A DNA stretch of 64,000 bases from Flaviaesturariibacter aridisoli (GTDB lineage Bacteria; Bacteroidota; Bacteroidia; Chitinophagales; Chitinophagaceae), in contig NZ_SKFH01000005.1 of NCBI RefSeq assembly GCF_004343705.1, positions 1-64,000 of the forward strand, written 5' to 3'. The notes under the pieces are model-generated. The model was not told where the DNA came from. It saw nothing but the letters and a program-made list of their open reading frames with translations, and searched no databases. The translations under genes and the position numbers were made by a program. Of this stretch, positions 17,347 through 27,005 are shown in pieces. The first letter of the stretch is position 1. Each line of letters opens with the position of its first letter.

Positions 17347-18903
17347 ATGGCATTAGCAAAGATTTTATGGGTGGACGACGAGATTGAAAGCCTGCAATCG
17401 CAGAAAAAGTTCCTGGAGAACAAGGGCTACGACGTGCAGACGCTGACGAACGGCTTCGACGCGATCGATTATATCAAGGAGAATTTCGTGGACGTGGTGC
17501 TGATGGACGAGAGCATGCCCGGCCTTACCGGCCTCGAAACCCTCGCCAAGATCAAGGAGCACAACGACCAGATACCGGTGGTGCTGATCACCAAAAATGA
17601 AACGGAGAACCTGATGGACGAAGCCATCGGCTCGCAGATCTCCGACTACCTGATCAAGCCGGTCAACCCCAACCAGGTGTGGCTGTCGCTGAAAAAGATC
17701 ATCGACAACCGCCGCCTCGTGGCCGAGCGCACCACCACGGCCTACCAGCAGCAGTTTCGCAACCTGTTCATGGCGCTGAACTCCAACCCCGACTTCAACG
17801 AGTGGATGGGGATTTACAAGGAGCTGGTGCGCTGGGAGCTGAGCCTGCAGCAGAGCGATTCGCCCGAGATGCAGGAAGTGCTGCAGTCGCAGAAAAGCGA
17901 GGCCAATACCGAGTTCTTTAAGTTCGTATCCCGTAATTATACGGACTGGCTGTCGCCCAAAGCGAAGACCCGCCCGGTGCTGTCGCATACATTGATGAAA
18001 GACAAGGTGCTGCCGCAGCTGCAGAAGGGCACGCCGCTCTTCTTCCTGCTGGTAGACAACCTGCGCTACGACCAATGGCGCGCCATCCAGCCGATCTTCG
18101 CCGAAAGCTTCCGCATCGTGGAGGAAGATACCTTTTACAGCATCCTCCCCACGGCCACGCACTACGCCCGCAACGCCATCTTCGCCGGCTCGCTGCCCAT
18201 CGACATCGAGCGCAAGTACCCGCAATTGTGGAAGAACGACGAGGAAGAAGGCGGCAAGAACATGGCCGAGGAAGAATTCCTGCGCGGGCAGCTCAAGGCC
18301 GCCGGCAAGGGCGACCTCAAGGTTTCCTACACCAAGGTGCTGAACAACCAGGCGGGCCTCGAGCTCGTGCAGAACATGCACAACCTGCTGCACAACGACC
18401 TCAACGTGATCGTATACAACTTCGTGGATATGCTGTCGCATGCCCGCACAGAAATGGAGGTGCTGAAAGAGCTCGCCGGCGACGAGCAGAGCTACCGCTC
18501 GGTAACGGCCTCCTGGTTCCTGCACTCACCGCTGCACCAGGCGCTCAAGAAGATCGCCGACAAAGGCATCCGCATCGTGCTGGCCACCGACCACGGCTCC
18601 GTGCGCGTGAAAACACCGGTGAAGGTGATCGGCGACAAGCAAACGACCACCAACCTGCGCTACAAGCACGGTCGCAACCTCAATTACGACCCCAAGGAAG
18701 TGCTCGCTTTCCGCGACCCGAAGGAGGCCGGGCTGCCGTCGCCAACCATCAACTCGAGCTACATCTTCGCCGGCGAAGACGTGTTCCTGTGCTACCCGAA
18801 CAACTACAACCACTACGTGAACTACTACCGCAATACCTTCCAGCACGGCGGCGTAAGCATGGAGGAGATGATCGTGCCGGTCATACAGATGGTCAGCAAG
18901 TAA
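17347..18903 (+). CDS. porX: T9SS response regulator PorX (REC-PglZ)
   Basis: This 518-residue regulator controls type IX secretion in Bacteroidota. Residues 1-120 form a receiver domain (LWVDDE, acceptor D54 in VVLMDESMPG, Lys in YLIKPVNP). A helical bundle links it to a C-terminal PglZ domain of the alkaline phosphatase superfamily. Metal and nucleophile candidates are D237 (LLVDNLRYD), T269/T271 (PTATHYARN), D361/H365 (FVDMLSHA), D415-H416 (ATDHGS) and a late His in QHGGVS. All the residues expected of an active PglZ phosphatase/phosphodiesterase appear present. The partner kinase PorY and the por structural genes are not in the window, but three T9SS cargo genes are. An inverted heptamer pair lies in the leader. 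Confidence 0.95.
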   Translation: MALAKILWVDDEIESLQSQKKFLENKGYDVQTLTNGFDAIDYIKENFVDVVLMDESMPGLTGLETLAKIKEHNDQIPVVLITKNETENLMDEAIGSQISDYLIKPVNPNQVWLSLKKIIDNRRLVAERTTTAYQQQFRNLFMALNSNPDFNEWMGIYKELVRWELSLQQSDSPEMQEVLQSQKSEANTEFFKFVSRNYTDWLSPKAKTRPVLSHTLMKDKVLPQLQKGTPLFFLLVDNLRYDQWRAIQPIFAESFRIVEEDTFYSILPTATHYARNAIFAGSLPIDIERKYPQLWKNDEEEGGKNMAEEEFLRGQLKAAGKGDLKVSYTKVLNNQAGLELVQNMHNLLHNDLNVIVYNFVDMLSHARTEMEVLKELAGDEQSYRSVTASWFLHSPLHQALKKIADKGIRIVLATDHGSVRVKTPVKVIGDKQTTTNLRYKHGRNLNYDPKEVLAFRDPKEAGLPSPTINSSYIFAGEDVFLCYPNNYNHYVNYYRNTFQHGGVSMEEMIVPVIQMVSK

Positions 18904-18904
18904 A

Positions 18905-18946
18905 GTTGGGAAGTGGGAAGTCGGAAGTGGGAAGTCGGAAGTGAAA
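18905..18946. repeat. Heptamer tract AGTGGGA/AGTCGGA (about 6 copies)
   Basis: AGTGGGA and AGTCGGA alternate with a 7-bp period, directly after the porX stop. No inverted partner lies in this spacer. The same AAGTCGG motif recurs as an inverted pair at 31339-31455. Confidence 0.85.
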
Positions 18947-18967
18947 ACGGTTTAGAAAGGTTTAGCG

Positions 18968-19021
18968 CTTCGACTGCGCCCAGCGTGACAATGTACTTTG
19001 TCATCCCGAGCGTAGTCGAGG
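18968..19021. repeat. Palindromic element, 24-bp arms
   Basis: The left arm (18968-18991) starts CTTCGACTGCG and ends GTGACAA. The right arm (18998-19021) is TTGTCAT... to ...GTCGAGG. The loop is 6 nt and the arms differ at a few positions. The pattern of a CTTCGACTGCG arm, GTGACAA, and a CCTCGACTACG arm is a dispersed element I recall from many Bacteroidota intergenic regions. Confidence 0.8.
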
Positions 19022-19054
19022 GACCAATTAACCAATAGACCAATAAACCAATAA
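19021..19054. repeat. ACCAATA tandem tract (8-bp period) before the 122-aa gene
   Basis: About four copies of GACCAATA/AACCAATA end 15 bases before the ATG at 19069. A shorter similar tract occurs at about 7861-7885. Confidence 0.75.
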
Positions 19055-19068
19055 ACTATTTTCGCCTC

Positions 19069-19437
19069 ATGAAGTACACGCAGACCACCCTCGACAAGAT
19101 CGAAGGCGTCGCCGAAGAGGCGGGCTACATCGTGCGCTACGAGCGCGGCTCCTTCCAGAGCGGCTTTTGCATTTTGGAAGACCGCAAGGTGGTGGTGCTG
19201 AACAAATTCCTGCCGCTGGAAGGCCGCATCAACACCATGATCGACCTCATTCCGCAGCTCCGCGTGGACGCTGAGGCCCTCACAGCCGAGAGCAAGAAAT
19301 GGTTCTCCGAGATCATGGGCCGCTACCGCGCGGCGCAGGAGGAACTGAACTTCAAGGCGGATTCTGAAGGTTCTGGCGGCACTCAGGCGGAAGAAGATTC
19401 TGAAGCAAAAGAAGGGTCGGAACCGCAAAGTGAATAA
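19069..19437 (+). CDS. Conserved hypothetical protein, 122 aa
   Basis: This is a small cytoplasmic-looking protein. Residues 1-98 look folded (TTLDKIEGVAEEAGYIVRYE, GSFQSGFCILEDRKVVVLNKF, GRINTMIDLIPQLRVD). The last 24 residues are Glu/Ser/Gly-rich and probably disordered. I recall close relatives as uncharacterised proteins in Bacteroidota, but no catalytic motif is evident. It lies between porX and an MBL-fold hydrolase on the same strand and ends with its own intrinsic terminator. Function is unknown. Confidence 0.82.
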   Translation: MKYTQTTLDKIEGVAEEAGYIVRYERGSFQSGFCILEDRKVVVLNKFLPLEGRINTMIDLIPQLRVDAEALTAESKKWFSEIMGRYRAAQEELNFKADSEGSGGTQAEEDSEAKEGSEPQSE

Positions 19438-19459
19438 GAAAAAAAGTGGTTACGCAAAG

Positions 19460-19489
19460 AAAACGGCTGCGCATTGCGTAGCCGTTTTT
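19460..19489. terminator. Intrinsic terminator
   Basis: Arms of 13 bp (AAAACGGCTGCGC with one mismatch) enclose the loop ATT and are followed by T. It lies 22 bases past the stop of the 122-aa gene. Confidence 0.85.
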
Positions 19490-19563
19490 ATGAACGCTTC
19501 GCGAAACCCTTGTTCTCTTTTTTTCTTCGCGGTTAAAATACTTATTCAACTTAATTTGCCTTC

Positions 19564-20337
19564 ATGACGCCGCAGCTCAAATTCACCTTTCTCGGCACCG
19601 GTACTTCCTCGGGCGTGCCGATGATCGCCTGTGACTGCCGCGTCTGCACCTCGCCCGACTCGCGCGACAAGCGCCTGCGCAGCGCCCTGCTGGTGCAGTC
19701 GGCCACAACGACGCTGGTGGTGGACACGGGGCCCGACTTCCGCTTCCAGATGCTCCGCGCCGGTGTGAAGAGCCTCGACGCTGTGCTGTTTACCCACCCC
19801 CACAAAGACCATATCGCCGGCCTCGACGACGTGCGGGCCTTCAACTTTTTTACGGGCCACCAGATGCCGCTCTACGCAAATGGCATGACTCAGGAAGCCC
19901 TCATCCGGGAGTTCGCCTATGCCTTTGCCGACAACAAATACCCGGGCGTGCCCAACCTAGAACTGAACACGATCGATACGGAGCCCTTTACAGTGGGCGA
20001 CATTCCCGCATTGCCGGTGCAGGTATGGCACCTCAAAATGCCCGTGCTCGGCTTCCGCTTCGGCAACTTCACCTACATCACCGACGCCAACCGCATCGAC
20101 GAAACAGAGAAAAACAAGATCCGCGGCTCCGAAGTGCTGGTGGTCAACGCCCTGCGCCGCGAGCCCCATATTTCGCACTACAACCTCGCTGAGGCCATCG
20201 CCCTCACCCGCGAGCTCGGCGTGCCGCGGGCCTATTTCACCCACATCTCCCACCAGCTCGGGCGCCACGAAGAGATCGAATCCGAGCTGCCGGAGGGGAT
20301 CCACCTGGCTTATGACGGGTTGGAAGTGATGGGGTAA
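19564..20337 (+). CDS. MBL-fold metallo-hydrolase, PhnP-like
   Basis: This 257-residue metallo-beta-lactamase-fold hydrolase has the motif FLGTGTSSGVP at the start, as in PhnP/RNase Z-like phosphodiesterases. A CDCRVC cysteine pair sits in the N-terminal region where PhnP binds an extra zinc. The HxHxDH motif is THPHKDHIAGLDD. Later ligands include the Asp in YITDANRI and the His in YFTHISHQLGRHE. The likely activity is cleavage of a cyclic phosphate or other phosphodiester in the cytoplasm. No phn genes are nearby, so a phosphonate role is not supported by context. The start is 25 bases after a near-consensus AT-rich TAATTTG box. Confidence 0.9.
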   Translation: MTPQLKFTFLGTGTSSGVPMIACDCRVCTSPDSRDKRLRSALLVQSATTTLVVDTGPDFRFQMLRAGVKSLDAVLFTHPHKDHIAGLDDVRAFNFFTGHQMPLYANGMTQEALIREFAYAFADNKYPGVPNLELNTIDTEPFTVGDIPALPVQVWHLKMPVLGFRFGNFTYITDANRIDETEKNKIRGSEVLVVNALRREPHISHYNLAEAIALTRELGVPRAYFTHISHQLGRHEEIESELPEGIHLAYDGLEVMG

Positions 20338-20669
20338 TGGGGTAGCGGGGTCGATTGCGTGCAGGTTCCGAAGAGCGCCGCAGGCGGAATGCTATTTTTC
20401 AGGGTGTTGCGCACGCGGCGCCCTTTCTTTCTTTAAGACCGTAAGCCGTTATCCCGGCGCTTGCGGCGGGATCTCGCTCCCGGTATTTCCGGGTGAAGGG
20501 AAAAACCATTTGGAATCGCTTCCGGTATTCGCGGAGATCGCCGGCGCCAGCAACGACAAACGCCCACCTTCGGCGAGCCGCCGGCGGGCAGCGCCAAACT
20601 ACGGGCTACAAACCCCAAACTCCCAAACTCCCAACCGTTATCTTCGCGGCGCATACAACGATTGCCTTT
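20338..20669. other. Gene-free spacer with imperfect palindromes
   Basis: These 332 bases contain a short inverted repeat at 20451-20472 (ATCCCG...CGGGAT) and a GC-rich segment around 20566-20600 containing CACCTTCGGCGAGCC. Short AACTCCCAAACTCCCAA direct repeats come near 20615-20637. An open frame runs through from 20493 into the acyl-CoA dehydrogenase, but its translation is not protein-like. No separate gene is supported. Confidence 0.6.
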
Positions 20670-21809
20670 ATGAATTTTCAACCATCCGAGATTACCCAGC
20701 AGGTGGCGCAGACCGCCCGCGACTTTGCCCTTCAAAACATCAAATCCCGCGTCATGGAGTGGGACGAGAGCCAGGAGTTCCCCGTAGAGATCTTCAAGCA
20801 GCTTGGCCAGTTGGGCATGATGGGTGTGCTGGTGCCCGAACAATACGGCGGCGCCGGCCTCTCTTACTTTGAATACCAGGCCGTGATCGTGGAGATCGCC
20901 AAGGTGTGCGGCTCCATCGGCCTCAGCGTGGCGGCGCACAATTCACTTTGCACCGGCCATATTATGTATTTCGGCAACGAGGAGCAGAAGCGCCGCTGGC
21001 TGCCGAAGCTCGCCACCGCCGAATGGATCGGCGCCTGGGGCCTTACCGAGCCCAACACCGGTTCCGATGCAGGCAACATGAAGACCACCGCCGTGCGCGA
21101 CGGCGACAACTGGGTGCTCAACGGCACCAAGAACTGGATCACCCACGGCCGCAGCGGCGACGTGGCCGTAGTGGTTTGCCGTACCGGCGAACCCCGCGCC
21201 AAGAACAATGCTACCGCTTTCGTGGTGGAACGCGGAACCCCCGGCTTCAGCGGGGGCAAAAAAGAAAACAAGCTCGGCATGCGCGCCTCCGAGACCGCCG
21301 AGATGATCTTCGAGAACTGCGTTATTTCCGACGCCAACCGCCTCGGCGAAGTGGGCGACGGCTTCAAGCAGGCCATGAAAATCCTCGACGGCGGCCGCAT
21401 CTCGATCGCGGCCCTCTCGCTGGGCATCGCTAAGGGTGCGTACGAAGCTGCCCTGCAATACTCGCAGGAACGCCACCAGTTCGACAAGCCGATCTCGTCT
21501 TTCCAGGGTATTGCCTTCAAGCTGGCCGACATGGCTACCGAGATCGCCGCTTCCGAGCTGCTCATCCTGCAGGCCTGCGACCTGAAAGAAAAAGGGCTGC
21601 CCATGACCAAGGAAGCCGCCATGGCCAAATACTACGCCTCCGAAGTAGCGGTGAAGGTGGCCAACGACGCCGTGCAGGTGTTCGGCGGCTATGGCTATAC
21701 CAAGGACTTCCCCGTAGAAAAACACTACCGCGACGCCAAGCTGTGCACCATCGGTGAAGGCACCAGCGAGATCCAGAAGCTGGTGATCTCCCGCGAGGTG
21801 TTGAAATAA
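20670..21809 (+). CDS. Acyl-CoA dehydrogenase (short-chain type)
   Basis: This 379-residue FAD flavoenzyme oxidises acyl-CoA to enoyl-CoA in beta-oxidation or branched-chain catabolism. I set the start at 20670 (MNFQPSEITQQ), which gives the normal family length; the open frame reaches further upstream but encodes only low-complexity sequence. The FAD/substrate segment WGLTEPNTGSDAG is present. The catalytic Glu lies in CTIGEGTSEIQ near the C-terminus, the position used by short- and medium-chain enzymes. VFGGYGYTKDFPVEKHYRDA is also typical. It stands alone with its own terminator, so the chain-length preference cannot be told. Confidence 0.93.
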   Translation: MNFQPSEITQQVAQTARDFALQNIKSRVMEWDESQEFPVEIFKQLGQLGMMGVLVPEQYGGAGLSYFEYQAVIVEIAKVCGSIGLSVAAHNSLCTGHIMYFGNEEQKRRWLPKLATAEWIGAWGLTEPNTGSDAGNMKTTAVRDGDNWVLNGTKNWITHGRSGDVAVVVCRTGEPRAKNNATAFVVERGTPGFSGGKKENKLGMRASETAEMIFENCVISDANRLGEVGDGFKQAMKILDGGRISIAALSLGIAKGAYEAALQYSQERHQFDKPISSFQGIAFKLADMATEIAASELLILQACDLKEKGLPMTKEAAMAKYYASEVAVKVANDAVQVFGGYGYTKDFPVEKHYRDAKLCTIGEGTSEIQKLVISREVLK

Positions 21810-21853
21810 CGACGGACCAACCGGACCCACGCCTCCCTGGAGGAAGGGGAACA

Positions 21854-21888
21854 AAAAGCCCGGATCGCAACGCGATCCGGGCTTTTCA
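21854..21888. terminator. Intrinsic terminator (AGCCCGGATCGC stem)
   Basis: Perfect arms of 15 bp starting AAAAGCCCGGATCGC enclose the loop AAC and are T-rich on both strands. It lies 45 bases past the acyl-CoA dehydrogenase stop. A nearly identical stem ends the gene at 29412 (30630-30660). Confidence 0.9.
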
Positions 21889-21985
21889 TTTTTAGGAAGC
21901 CTTTTCACTTTGCGTCGTTGCGCCTTTGCGGGAACGGCGCACCCGCGCGCCACCGGAAATCACTATTTTGGCTAAAACTCCAGCC

Positions 21986-23212
21986 ATGTTCCGCTCCCTA
22001 AACCTCCTGCTCGGCTTCCTCGTCATCGGCATTTCCGTATCCGCGCAACTCAACGCTGTTTCGCGCGCCCGCGTGCAAACGACCACCGCCACCTTACAAG
22101 GCTATGTGCGCAACCGCACCGCCGTTGCCACGCCACAGGACTATGAATTTTCGGAGACCGCCACTGGTCCCTTCCGGCCCATTGGGCGCGGTAACCTGCT
22201 GCGTGTGGAGCTCGAAGACAGCACCGTATTAGAGCAGCATGTTGTGCGGATGGCGATCCTGCCGGTACCCGCATCGCAGCGCCAGAAAAGCGATTATAAG
22301 CCCGAGGTATACGTTGAAGGGCCAGTGTTGCTGGAGTTGCTGGTGGAAGGAACTCCGGCGCTCTACGGTTATACCGACTCGTTCCAGGTAGCGCACTTTT
22401 TTTACCGCAGCGACAGCGGCCTGCTGGAGCCGATCGTATACGAGCCCTATGAGGACGTCAACGACCGCGGTCAGTTTGGCTACCGCAACGACCTGGAGCG
22501 CCTTGGCATCCAGGCCGGCTGTGGCGACGGCGAGCGCAGCGGCGTGCGCTATGTGGCTTACGAAACCCACGATATGATCCGCTTCTTCGAGCAGCTCAAC
22601 GCCTGCGGGGGGCGCACGGCGCGCGTGGTGGGCCGCCTCAACCGCAGGCGCCACGTTGTGCGCGCCGGCCTGCTGGCCGCTGGGATGCGGAGCAGCTACT
22701 ACCAGACTTTCCCGGGCGGGGGCGCCGACCACGTGCATTCGAGCGGCATCATCGTAGGCGGCTGGGCCGACTTCTTCCCCCGCCGCCAGAACAGCAACCT
22801 GATGCTGGGCATTGCCGCCTCGATGAACGTCGCCGGCGGCAACAACGGCGACGGCTCCAAAGTATTGCGGATACCCTTTGCCAGCGTTTCCTACAAGGAG
22901 TTTTCGTTCGACCTCGTGGCCCGGCGCCTGTTTGGTGCCAGCCGCGCACGCTTCTTCGCCGAGGGCGGGCTGGCGTTCAGCATCGTTACGGGCGGCGTGG
23001 CCCACTTCATTGTCGAATCGCCGACGCCCAACGCCCCCTGGGAGGAATCCAGCTACGGCATGGGCGGCACGCGCACCGAAGCAGTGCTGGGCGGGGGCGT
23101 GTATTTTTCGCTCGGCTCGCTGCACCTGCGCTACCACCAGCCGCTCGTTGGCGCCTATTCATTCCAGAGCAGGAGTGTCAGCCTCACGGCGCGGCTGGCG
23201 CTCATACGCTGA
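21986..23212 (+). CDS. Exported protein of unrecognised family, first of a tandem paralogous pair
   Basis: The protein has 408 residues, taking the Met at 21986 that opens a signal peptide (MFRSLNLLLGFLVIGISVSA). Residues about 30-210 form a beta-rich N-terminal domain with the blocks TPQDYEFSETATGPFRPIG, LLELLVEG, HFFYRSDSGLLEPIVYEPY and FFEQLNAC. Two Cys in the second half of this domain could form a disulfide. The last roughly 190 residues alternate Gly/aromatic strands (GIIVGGWADFF, LHLRYHQPLVGAYSF), as in an outer-membrane beta-barrel. The gene at 23300 shares the same layout and motifs. I recognise no named domain; the likely place is the outer membrane with a periplasmic N-domain. Function is unknown. 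Confidence 0.85.
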   Translation: MFRSLNLLLGFLVIGISVSAQLNAVSRARVQTTTATLQGYVRNRTAVATPQDYEFSETATGPFRPIGRGNLLRVELEDSTVLEQHVVRMAILPVPASQRQKSDYKPEVYVEGPVLLELLVEGTPALYGYTDSFQVAHFFYRSDSGLLEPIVYEPYEDVNDRGQFGYRNDLERLGIQAGCGDGERSGVRYVAYETHDMIRFFEQLNACGGRTARVVGRLNRRRHVVRAGLLAAGMRSSYYQTFPGGGADHVHSSGIIVGGWADFFPRRQNSNLMLGIAASMNVAGGNNGDGSKVLRIPFASVSYKEFSFDLVARRLFGASRARFFAEGGLAFSIVTGGVAHFIVESPTPNAPWEESSYGMGGTRTEAVLGGGVYFSLGSLHLRYHQPLVGAYSFQSRSVSLTARLALIR

Positions 23213-23299
23213 TCGTATAAATACAGGTACAGTTCATACAGGTGACCCGCGGCGGCATGCCTGCATTCCGTATATTGCTTTCCACCAAAAACCGAACGT

Positions 23300-24553
23300 A
23301 TGAGAAGGATCATCACCCTTTGTTGCCTCCTGTTGCTGCTGCGCGCCGGCGCACAGGAAAAACCGCGGGCCGCAAGGATTTTTATCGGGAACACGGAGCA
23401 AGTAGGCTATGTACAGGTTCCCCCGTCGAAAGGCACGCCGCAGGAACTGTTGTTTTCCGAAACCGAAGACGGCTCGTTCCGACCGCTGGGCGCCGAGGTG
23501 ATCACCCGCGCGGAGCTCGCCGGCGGACCTGTTTATGAGCGATTCTCGGTGGAGGTGCCCGTGCTGTCGAAAGCGCCCGGGGCCCGCGTCGCTTCGGATT
23601 ACACCCGCGCCTTTCCGGCGCATACGCTGCTGCTGGAGCGCCTGGTAGACGGCGGTCACCAGCTCTACCAGTTTGTAGATGCCTATGGCTATGTTCACTT
23701 CTATTTCCGCCCGAGGAACGGGACGCTGAAATCCCTGACCTATACGCCGTACACCGAAAACGGGCAGACCGCGGGTGTTACGGCCTACCAGGGTGAGCTC
23801 GCTGCGCTGGCCCGCGACCTGAAGTGCAGCGATTGGCTGGCCGGCACTACGGCCCACACGCCGTACGAAGCCCTCGAGCTGAGCCAGTTTTTCAGCAACA
23901 TCAACGCCTGCAAGCCCGAAGCGGTGCTGCGCGACCCCTCCGACTACAGCATGCAGCTCCGGGTGGGTCCCGCGATCGGGTTCCTGCAATCCGACATCAG
24001 CCTGCGCGCGCTGGATTATCACCGCCTGCCGGGACTTAGTGAAGGCTCCATCGGCACCGTCAAAGGCCCGGTGTTCGGGGCTTTCCTGGAGCTGGCGCCG
24101 CTGCGCCGCCTCCGCCACATGACCTTCGGTCTCAACATGCTCGTGGCGCCGATGCACCAGACGGTGAACCTGCCCTATACCGATACGTCGCGGCACCTGA
24201 CGGTTACTACCGCCAGCATCAGCTACACCAACATCCTTGCCGACATCAGTGTGCGTTATGCTTTCGGCTCGGGCAGCTTTCAGCCCTTTGTGGAAGGGGG
24301 CGCGTTCCTGCGCATGACGCTGTCGGGGTCGGGGTCTTACCAGTGGTATTTTTCCGACAAGCAGGTGCCTTCGGAGCCGCTGTTCGGCCCCCACGCGGTG
24401 GATGCCGGAATGCTGGGTGGCTTAGGCCTTCAATGCTACCGGGCCTCGCTGCACCTTCGGTATGCAAAGCCGGTTACCAGCGAGCCGTTCGCAACGATGC
24501 TGAGCGTGGTGCTGAAGGTGAACCTGAGCCCGCGGATCGGTACGAAGCCCTGA
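23300..24553 (+). CDS. Exported protein of unrecognised family, second of a tandem paralogous pair
   Basis: The protein has 417 residues and a signal peptide (MRRIITLCCLLLLLRAGAQ). It parallels the upstream protein block by block: TPQELLFSETEDGSFRPLG, LLLERLVDGGHQLYQF, HFYFRPRNGTLKSLTYTPY and QFFSNINAC. Hand comparison suggests roughly a quarter identity in the N-terminal domain. The C-terminal part again looks like a beta-barrel (YTNILADISVRYAFGSGSF, ASLHLRYAKPV). The spacing to the first gene is 87 bases with no terminator, so they are probably co-transcribed. The stop lies one base from the stop of the convergent exporter gene. No function can be assigned. Confidence 0.85.
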   Translation: MRRIITLCCLLLLLRAGAQEKPRAARIFIGNTEQVGYVQVPPSKGTPQELLFSETEDGSFRPLGAEVITRAELAGGPVYERFSVEVPVLSKAPGARVASDYTRAFPAHTLLLERLVDGGHQLYQFVDAYGYVHFYFRPRNGTLKSLTYTPYTENGQTAGVTAYQGELAALARDLKCSDWLAGTTAHTPYEALELSQFFSNINACKPEAVLRDPSDYSMQLRVGPAIGFLQSDISLRALDYHRLPGLSEGSIGTVKGPVFGAFLELAPLRRLRHMTFGLNMLVAPMHQTVNLPYTDTSRHLTVTTASISYTNILADISVRYAFGSGSFQPFVEGGAFLRMTLSGSGSYQWYFSDKQVPSEPLFGPHAVDAGMLGGLGLQCYRASLHLRYAKPVTSEPFATMLSVVLKVNLSPRIGTKP

Positions 24554-24554
24554 C

Positions 24555-26360
<1,806 letters not shown>

Positions 26361-26393
26361 GAGCGGAGCCGCGAAGTTAAGCCCATCCCCCGA

Positions 26394-26453
26394 CCCCTTC
26401 CCGAGGGGAAGGGGAGAAATTCGCCGGAAAGTTTCCCCTCCCTTTGGGAGGGG
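26394..26453. repeat. Dispersed GC-rich palindromes in the exporter/rbfA spacer
   Basis: Two hairpins are present: 26394-26414 (CCCCTTCCC-GAG-GGGAAGGGG) and 26435-26453 (CCCCTCCC-TTT-GGGAGGGG), followed by a GGGGTGAGGGGTGGG run. This CCCTTTGGGAGGGGTGAGGGG type is a dispersed element I recall from many Bacteroidota genomes. Confidence 0.8.
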
Positions 26454-26475
26454 TGAGGGGTGGGCTGTATTTTTG
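26444..26475 (+). promoter_or_regulatory. Promoter of rbfA with its -33 box inside a dispersed repeat
   Basis: TTG (26444-26446) and TATTTTTG (26468-26475) are spaced by 21 bp and fit the Bacteroidota consensus. The TTG lies at the loop of the hairpin at 26435-26453. The rbfA ATG follows 21 bases after the -7 box. Confidence 0.8.
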
Positions 26476-26496
26476 CCCCTTACAAAGCACACAATT

Positions 26497-26907
26497 ATGC
26501 AGGAAGGTAAGCGTCAGAAGCAGGTGGCCGGGCTCATCCAGGAAGAAGTGAACGACATTTTCCGCCGCCTCGGCATGGCCATGATGGACGGCGGCATGGT
26601 GTCGGTGTCGGGCGTTAAGATCACCCCCGACCTGCTGGAAGCCCGTATTTACCTGAGCTTTTTCCAGGTGGCCGACCCTAAGGCGACGCACAAGAAGATC
26701 AACGAGCGCGCCTGGGAAGTAAAACGCGAGCTGGCCGCCCGCATCAAAACGCAGGTGCGCCGCATGCCCGAACTCCGCTTCTTCTACGACGATACCCTCG
26801 ACCATGTGTTCAAAATGGAAAACCTGTTCGACCAGATTAAGAAGGAAGACGAGGCCCGGGGCAAAGAGGAAGAAGGTGGCGAAGACGCAAAGCCGGGCAT
26901 TGAATAA
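26497..26907 (+). CDS. rbfA: Ribosome-binding factor A
   Basis: This 136-residue KH-fold factor is needed for late 30S subunit maturation and 16S rRNA 5'-end processing. Family blocks are RQKQVAGLIQEEVNDIFRR, VSVSGVKITPDLLEARIY and MPELRFFYDDTLDHVFKME. The acidic tail (EEEGGEDAKPGIE) is extra. I chose the ATG at 26497, 21 bases after a strong promoter. Translation of the frame further upstream only reads through the dispersed repeat. The last codons and stop lie in a heptamer tract (ATTGAATAA). The LolC/E-like permease downstream is in the same direction, separated by an inverted repeat pair. Confidence 0.95.
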   Translation: MQEGKRQKQVAGLIQEEVNDIFRRLGMAMMDGGMVSVSGVKITPDLLEARIYLSFFQVADPKATHKKINERAWEVKRELAARIKTQVRRMPELRFFYDDTLDHVFKMENLFDQIKKEDEARGKEEEGGEDAKPGIE

Positions 26908-27005
26908 TCATTAATAACTATTGAATATTGAATAGGGGAGCAGTCCCGTTGCACTCGTGTTTTCGGTTATTCAATAGCTATTATTCAATAAATATTATTC
27001 AATAA
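26899..27005. repeat. Inverted ATTGAAT/ATTCAAT heptamer tracts
   Basis: The left arm (26899-26936) carries ATTGAAT-type units. The right arm (26969-27005) carries ATTCAAT-type units with 7-bp register. They fill the spacer between the rbfA stop and the ATG at 27006, touching both. Confidence 0.8.
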
